Of a stretch of 64,000 nucleotides of DNA, positions 60,026 to 64,000 are shown piece by piece. The position numbers and the translations under genes are program-made. The stretch's first letter is position 1. Each line of letters begins with the position of its first letter. The notes under the pieces were generated by a model. That model did not search any database and had not been told where the DNA came from. It saw nothing but the letters and a program-made list of their open reading frames with translations. The stretch covers positions 248,001 to 312,000 of the forward strand of contig CAVXHI010000011.1 in assembly GCA_963761655.1 (NCBI GenBank). The letters are read 5' to 3'. The DNA is from RYN-122 sp963761655 (GTDB lineage: Bacteria > Actinomycetota > Actinomycetes > Mycobacteriales > SCTD01).

Positions 60026-60786
60026 TCCTCGACGGCAAGCGCCTGCTCGTGACCGGTGTCCTCACCGACTCCTCGATCGCCTTCTCGGTCGCACGCACGG
60101 CAGCCGAGCAGGGGGCCACGGTCGTCCTCACCGGCTTCGGGCGGTCGCTGTCGCTGACCCGGCGGATCGCCCGACGCCTGCCCGGCGAGCCGCCCGTGGT
60201 CGAGCTCGACGTGCAGTCGACCGAGGACCTCGCCGCGCTCGAGGGCCGGGTCCGCGAGCACGTCGACGGCCTCGACGGCGTCCTGCACGCCATCGGCTTC
60301 GCCCCCGCGGCTGCCCTCGGACAGGGGGTGCTCGGGACCTCGTGGGAGGACGTCGGCACGGCGCTGCAGGTGAGCACCTGGTCCTACCCGGCACTCGCGC
60401 ACGCCTGTCTGCCGCTGCTCGCACCGGGCGCGTCCGTCGTCGGGCTGGACTTCGACGCCCGCGTCGCCTGGCCCGCCTACGACTGGATGGGCGTGGCGAA
60501 GGCAGGCCTCGAGTCCGCCAACCGGTACCTCGCCCGTGACCTCGGACCGCACGGCGTCCGGGCCAACCTCGTGGCGGCCGGACCGCTGAAGACGATGGCG
60601 GCCAAGGCCATCCCGGGCTTCGGGGACTTCGAGCAGGCGTGGAAGGACCGCGCCCCGCTCGGCTGGGAGGTCACCGACCACGAGCCGGTCGCCCGGACCG
60701 TCGTCGCCCTGCTGAGCGACTGGCTCCCCGCCACCACGGGCTCGATCGTCTACGCCGACGGCGGTTTCAGTGCCGTGGGGAGCTGA
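60022..60786 (+). CDS. fabI: Enoyl-ACP reductase (FabI/InhA type)
   Basis: This 254-residue NADH-dependent enzyme completes each elongation cycle by reducing enoyl-ACP. It has the InhA-like nucleotide motif GVLTDSSIAFSVA near residue 12. The catalytic Tyr-x6-Lys is in AYDWMGVAKAGLES near 155, and the substrate-loop region NLVAAGPLKTMAAKAI lies near 186. It is closer in pattern to actinomycete InhA than to proteobacterial FabI by my reading. It overlaps the hydrolase gene and ends the operon. Ketoreductase and dehydratase genes are not in this window. Confidence 0.94.
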   Translation: MILDGKRLLVTGVLTDSSIAFSVARTAAEQGATVVLTGFGRSLSLTRRIARRLPGEPPVVELDVQSTEDLAALEGRVREHVDGLDGVLHAIGFAPAAALGQGVLGTSWEDVGTALQVSTWSYPALAHACLPLLAPGASVVGLDFDARVAWPAYDWMGVAKAGLESANRYLARDLGPHGVRANLVAAGPLKTMAAKAIPGFGDFEQAWKDRAPLGWEVTDHEPVARTVVALLSDWLPATTGSIVYADGGFSAVGS

Positions 60787-60787
60787 C

Positions 60788-60803
60788 GCGTCGGCGACGA
60801 CGC
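60788..60803. terminator. Hairpin between convergent fabI and dehydrogenase genes
   Basis: GCGTCG (60788-60793) pairs with CGACGC (60798-60803) around a GCGA tetraloop, and an outer CTGAC/GTCAG pair encloses it. It lies in the 24-bp gap between two convergent genes, running 2 bp into it from the fabI stop. Confidence 0.5.
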
Positions 60804-60810
60804 GCGGCCG

Positions 60811-62025
60811 TCAGCGGCTCCGCAGCCGGACCAGGTCGTGGTCGAGCTGTGCGGTGGTGGTGACTCCGAGCAGCTGCAGCGTGCGGGCGTAGTCCGCCTG
60901 CAGGAGCTGCAGCAGGTGGTCCACGCCGCGCTCGCCGGCGCCCATGAGGGCGTAGAGGTAGGGACGCCCGACCATGACCGCCCGTGCACCCAGGGCGACC
61001 GCCGCGGCGACGTCCGCGCCGCACCGGACCCCGCCGTCGAGCAGGACCTCCGCCTGGCCGTCGACCGCGTCGACGAGGTGGGGCAGCAGCTCCAGCGGCG
61101 TCGCGGCCCGGTCCAGCTGCCGGCCGCCGTGGTTGGACACGACGACCGCGTCGGCCCCGGCGGCGACCGCGGCCTTGGCGTCGTCCTCGCGCTGGATGCC
61201 CTTCACCACGACCTGGCCGTCCCACTCGCTCCGCAGCCAGGCGACGTCGTCGGTCGTCACGGTCGGGTCGAACACCGTGTTGATGAGCGTCATGAGGTCC
61301 TCGGCGGCGCCCAGGGACTCGAAGGCGAGGGGCTCCGTCGTCAGCGCGTCGAACAGCCAGCGCGGGTGCCGGGCCATGTCGGTCAGGGTGCGCGCCGACA
61401 GCGTCGGGGGCATCGTCAGGCCGTTGGCGACGTCGCGCAGCCGGGCACCCGCCACCGGGACGTCGACGGTCAGGACCAGCGTCGTGGAGCCCGACGCGCG
61501 GGCCCGGTCGAGCAGGGCACGGCTGCGCCCCCGGTCCTTCCACAGGTACAGCTGGAACCAGCGGTCGGCGTCGGGGGCCGCCTGCGCCAGCCGCTCGACC
61601 GACGTCGTCCCCATCGTCGACAGCGTGTACGGGACACCTGCCCGTCCGGCGGCCCGGGCGACGGCGGGCTCCCCGGCGGTGTGCATCATCCGGGTGAACC
61701 CGGTCGGGCCGAGCACGAGCGGGAACGCCAGCGGCCGGCCGAGCAGGGTCGTGCTGGTGTCGACGGTCGAGACGTCGCGCAGGACGTGCGGCCGGAACTC
61801 GACCCGCCCGAACGCCTCCTCGGCACGGCCGGCCGAGGTCTCGCGCTCCGCCGCGCCCTCGACGTAGTCGTAGACCGACCGCGGTGTCCGCCGGCGGGCC
61901 AGCCGGGCGAAGTCCGCCGTCGTGCGGACCCGGGCGAGGTCGGCGTCGGGCGTGCGCCTCAGCGACGGTCCGACGAAGCGGGCGATCTCGCTCCAACGGG
62001 GCAGGCGGCGTGCGGGCTGCGTCAT
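60811..62025 (-). CDS. FMN-dependent alpha-hydroxy acid dehydrogenase (LldD-like)
   Basis: This 404-residue TIM-barrel flavoenzyme oxidises L-lactate or another alpha-hydroxy acid. Signature elements are FPLVLGPTGFTRMMHTAGE near 110, LYLWKDRGRSRALLDRA near 168 and the catalytic His in VVSNHGGRQLDRA near 307. Later come EVLLDGGVRCGADV and the FMN phosphate loop AVMVGRPYLYALMG near 352. It lacks the long membrane-binding insertion of some lactate oxidases, so it may be peripheral or soluble. It is transcribed behind the third binding lipoprotein with about 90 bp between, so the two could share a substrate theme. Confidence 0.92.
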   Translation of the reverse strand: MTQPARRLPRWSEIARFVGPSLRRTPDADLARVRTTADFARLARRRTPRSVYDYVEGAAERETSAGRAEEAFGRVEFRPHVLRDVSTVDTSTTLLGRPLAFPLVLGPTGFTRMMHTAGEPAVARAAGRAGVPYTLSTMGTTSVERLAQAAPDADRWFQLYLWKDRGRSRALLDRARASGSTTLVLTVDVPVAGARLRDVANGLTMPPTLSARTLTDMARHPRWLFDALTTEPLAFESLGAAEDLMTLINTVFDPTVTTDDVAWLRSEWDGQVVVKGIQREDDAKAAVAAGADAVVVSNHGGRQLDRAATPLELLPHLVDAVDGQAEVLLDGGVRCGADVAAAVALGARAVMVGRPYLYALMGAGERGVDHLLQLLQADYARTLQLLGVTTTAQLDHDLVRLRSR

Positions 62026-62115
62026 GACGCGGACTCCGGAGGTCGGACGAGGGAGGTCGGACGAGGGAGGAGAGCGGCGGGCCGGCAGACGTGCGACGTC
62101 GCTGCCGGACCCCTG

Positions 62116-63726
62116 CTACCGGCGGGCGAAGGCCGTGACCGCAGGCCCGACGTACTTCAGGCAGCTGCAGGTGTCGAACCACTGCAGGTCGCGCGCGGCT
62201 CCCGGCAGGAACAGGGTCGAGGAGCTGAGCCCGTTGCCGAAGGCGAACGCGACCCGCAGGTCCTTGCCGCCGCGCGAGACACCGTCGAACAGCTGCAGCC
62301 CGCTGAAGCCGCCGCTGGTCTTCGCGCTGTCGGCGATCAGGCGGATGCCGTCGCAGAACGCGAAGGCGACCGTCTCGGCGAGCCGCTTGCCCTGGAAGCT
62401 CTGCTTGGCCTTGGCGAACAGGCTGTCGCACTCCTTCTCGCCGGCGGTCTCGACGTCGTTGCTGTCGTTGACGTCGAACGACGGCGACCAGCCGACGCCC
62501 ATCGCGCCGGTGTTCTGGCCGCGCGGGGACACGCCCTCGAGGAACGCCTGCGGCGCGTTGAGGGTGTGGATGCCGTAGCGCGGGCGGTAGTTCTGGCTGG
62601 AGGCCGACAGCTGGAAGGCGACGAGGTCGGAGTTCGTCGAGATGACGTGGGTGACGCCGTTGCCGGCGAACTGCAGGACCGCGCCGCTGAAGTCCCCGCT
62701 GGCCGCGAACACCGCGGGGCGACCCTGGCCACCGGCCTCGAGGGCCTTGCTGACCAGCACCCCGACCCGCTTGCCGACGTCGGTGGTGTCGGTGAGGACC
62801 CCGACCTTGACCGGGCTGCTGCCCTTCGCGCCGAGACGGGGGTCCCAGCCGGTGAAGTAGCCCTGGGCCTTCAGCCGGGACACGAGCACGGGCGCGAGGA
62901 CGTCCCACGTGGGCGCGACCGACTGGTAGAAGTACGGCGCCAGGTCGTCGCCGACCTTCTTGTCGACCCCCTGCACCGACGCGCTGAACAGCGGGATCTT
63001 CGCCTTGGCCATGCAGGCCCGGAAGCTGGGGACGTCCATCAGGGTCACCGGGTTGATGAGGGCGATGACCGGCCGGTCCTGGCTGAAGTAGGTGCAGGCC
63101 GCCGCGCCCGCGGTGTTGGGGTCCTGGGCCGTCGCGGCCGTCTTCTGGTCCCGGAACACGATCTTGACCTGCCGGCCGAGGACGCCGCCCTGCCGGTTCA
63201 CCTCGGCGGCGACCGCGAGGGCGTCCGCCTCCTGGTCACCGGTCTGGAGCCCCTTGGCCCCCGCCGCCGCGAACGCGGCCTCGGCGTCCTTCTGGGTGGC
63301 GATCCCGATGTAGACGAACTTCTCGTCCCAGCCGCGGCCCTTCGGCGCCAGCTGACCTGCTGCCCGGGGCGCGGCGCCGGGGCCTGCCGCTCCCGCGCCC
63401 GACGGCCCTCCCCCGACGGTCCCGGCCGGTCCGCGACCCGTCGCCCCGGAGGTGCCCCCGGTCGCGGTGCCGCCCCCGACCGCGGGGCCGCCGACGACGC
63501 CGGACGCCGTCCCGTCCCCGGGTGTGCCGACAGCGGTCCCCGGTCCCCCGTCGACGACGCCCGGCACCGCTCCCGTGCCGCCGGCGCCGGCCAGCCCGTC
63601 GCCCGTCCCGGTCCCGAGGGCCACTTCGCCGCCGGTCTGGACGGTGCTCCCGCAGGCGGTCAGGGCGACGGCGAGACCCGCGGCGAGGACGAGGGAGCGC
63701 ATGCCTGTGAGGGTGCTCGGGGTCAT
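62116..63726 (-). CDS. Type-1 periplasmic-binding lipoprotein (paralogue 3)
   Basis: This 536-residue lipoprotein has lipobox ALTAC (Cys25) followed by GSTVQTGGEVA, a Gly/Thr/Pro-rich linker to about residue 130, and a binding domain starting GRGWDEKFVYIGIAT. It keeps GGVLGRQVKIVFRD, TYFSQDRPVIALINPV and YRPRYGIHTLN, all close matches to paralogue 1. It ends with CSCLKY before the C-terminus. No PucR-like gene accompanies this copy. Instead an FMN dehydrogenase gene follows. The start is uncertain between ATG at 63726 and ATG at 63702; both give a valid signal peptide. Confidence 0.85.
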   Translation of the reverse strand: MTPSTLTGMRSLVLAAGLAVALTACGSTVQTGGEVALGTGTGDGLAGAGGTGAVPGVVDGGPGTAVGTPGDGTASGVVGGPAVGGGTATGGTSGATGRGPAGTVGGGPSGAGAAGPGAAPRAAGQLAPKGRGWDEKFVYIGIATQKDAEAAFAAAGAKGLQTGDQEADALAVAAEVNRQGGVLGRQVKIVFRDQKTAATAQDPNTAGAAACTYFSQDRPVIALINPVTLMDVPSFRACMAKAKIPLFSASVQGVDKKVGDDLAPYFYQSVAPTWDVLAPVLVSRLKAQGYFTGWDPRLGAKGSSPVKVGVLTDTTDVGKRVGVLVSKALEAGGQGRPAVFAASGDFSGAVLQFAGNGVTHVISTNSDLVAFQLSASSQNYRPRYGIHTLNAPQAFLEGVSPRGQNTGAMGVGWSPSFDVNDSNDVETAGEKECDSLFAKAKQSFQGKRLAETVAFAFCDGIRLIADSAKTSGGFSGLQLFDGVSRGGKDLRVAFAFGNGLSSSTLFLPGAARDLQWFDTCSCLKYVGPAVTAFARR

Positions 63727-63871
63727 GGTGCGAAGGGTGCGGCCCCTGCGGCAGGCGCGTCTACGGCGACTGCCCGCACCCGGACCCGTCCCCTGTGTGC
63801 GGTCTCACCACCGACAGCACCCGGCCCTCGCCCTGCGCAGCTCCTCGTCCGCTCGTCTCCTCAGCAGGGAG

Positions 63872-64000
63872 TCACCGGAGTGCGTCCAGCGGCACGGCTG
63901 CAGCGATCCGGCGGTAGCCCTCGCCGTTCGGGTGCACCCCGTCCCCGCTGTCGAGGGCGGGCGCGATCCGGTCAGGCTGCCCAGGATCGCGGACGACCGC
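63872..64000 (-). CDS. SGNH/GDSL hydrolase, C-terminal end only
   Basis: The window ends inside this gene. The last 42 codons are seen. They contain the GDSL-family block V with the catalytic Asp and His, GDGVHPNGEGYRRIA, followed by a short tail and TGA at 63874-63872. The complete protein would be a serine esterase or lipase-like enzyme. Its N-terminus lies beyond position 64000. Confidence 0.8.
   Translation of the reverse strand, partial: AVVRDPGQPDRIAPALDSGDGVHPNGEGYRRIAAAVPLDALR

Noticed and set aside
60767..62908. A 713-codon open frame on the minus strand across the dehydrogenase and lipoprotein genes
   Set aside because: It crosses two well-supported genes in another frame of the same strand and is made of Arg/Pro/Gly-rich low-complexity sequence.

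Overview
The window is about 72 percent G+C. It carries a mycothiol synthase gene (mshD), a FasR-type fatty acid synthase operon, many GTG starts and tightly overlapping ATGA/GTGA gene junctions. Together these point to a soil- or environment-type actinomycete of the mycothiol-producing high-GC Gram-positives. I cannot place it to genus from sequence alone.

Layout. 0-6 kb: an NfeD/flotillin pair, a broken gene of unknown function, the Na+/H+ antiporter NhaA, and a DUF1622 gene coupled to a small membrane protein. 6-8.1 kb: a gene-poor stretch with a tRNA-Lys 3' fragment, followed by a complete IS256-family insertion sequence with an 8-bp target duplication. 8-14.1 kb (minus strand): a five-gene coupled operon (hydrolase, beta-lactamase-fold hydrolase, ROK protein, SemiSWEET, alpha-L-rhamnosidase) that looks like rhamnoside use, with two palindromic operators at its head. 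14.2-26.2 kb: a TetR regulator, two copies of a module made of a type-1 periplasmic-binding lipoprotein plus a PucR/CdaR-like regulator, two HSL-family esterases, a LacI regulator, an acyl-CoA ligase and an NTF2-like protein. 26.4-30 kb: an OpuC-type compatible-solute ABC transporter with a divergent ATPase gene. 30-35.3 kb: mshD with a Cys-containing partner on one side. On the other is an unusual four-gene set: an EgtD-type histidine methyltransferase, a histamine-N-methyltransferase-like enzyme, a third methyltransferase and a phytanoyl-CoA-type dioxygenase. EgtA/B/C/E are absent. 35-45 kb: a SpoIIE phosphatase, a two-component system and, divergent from it, a coupled membrane redox operon with two membrane-anchored sulfite-oxidase-fold molybdoenzymes and a beta-propeller lipoprotein. 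45-47.7 kb: a dormancy-regulon-like group (DoxX, a GAF/universal-stress chimera, an Acg-type nitroreductase). 47.8-53 kb: a TetR/hydrolase pair with twin operators, a PRISE-type reductase, and a diguanylate cyclase with a long charged repeat. 53-60.8 kb: fasR-fabD-fabH-acpP-fabF-accD-hydrolase-inhA/fabI. 60.8-64 kb: an FMN alpha-hydroxy acid dehydrogenase, a third paralogue of the binding lipoprotein, and the 3' end of an SGNH hydrolase gene.

Six conserved genes are interrupted by indels of one or two bases in GC-rich runs (about 2.6, 5.4, 19.4, 26.7, 33.6 and 47.1 kb). The number and uniformity of these breaks suggest sequencing or assembly indels at least as much as true decay. They are annotated as frameshifted here.

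The strongest candidate for an undescribed system is the hercynine-type methyltransferase/dioxygenase locus at 31.6-35.3 kb. Next come the duplicated lipoprotein-PucR module and the tandem molybdoenzyme operon.
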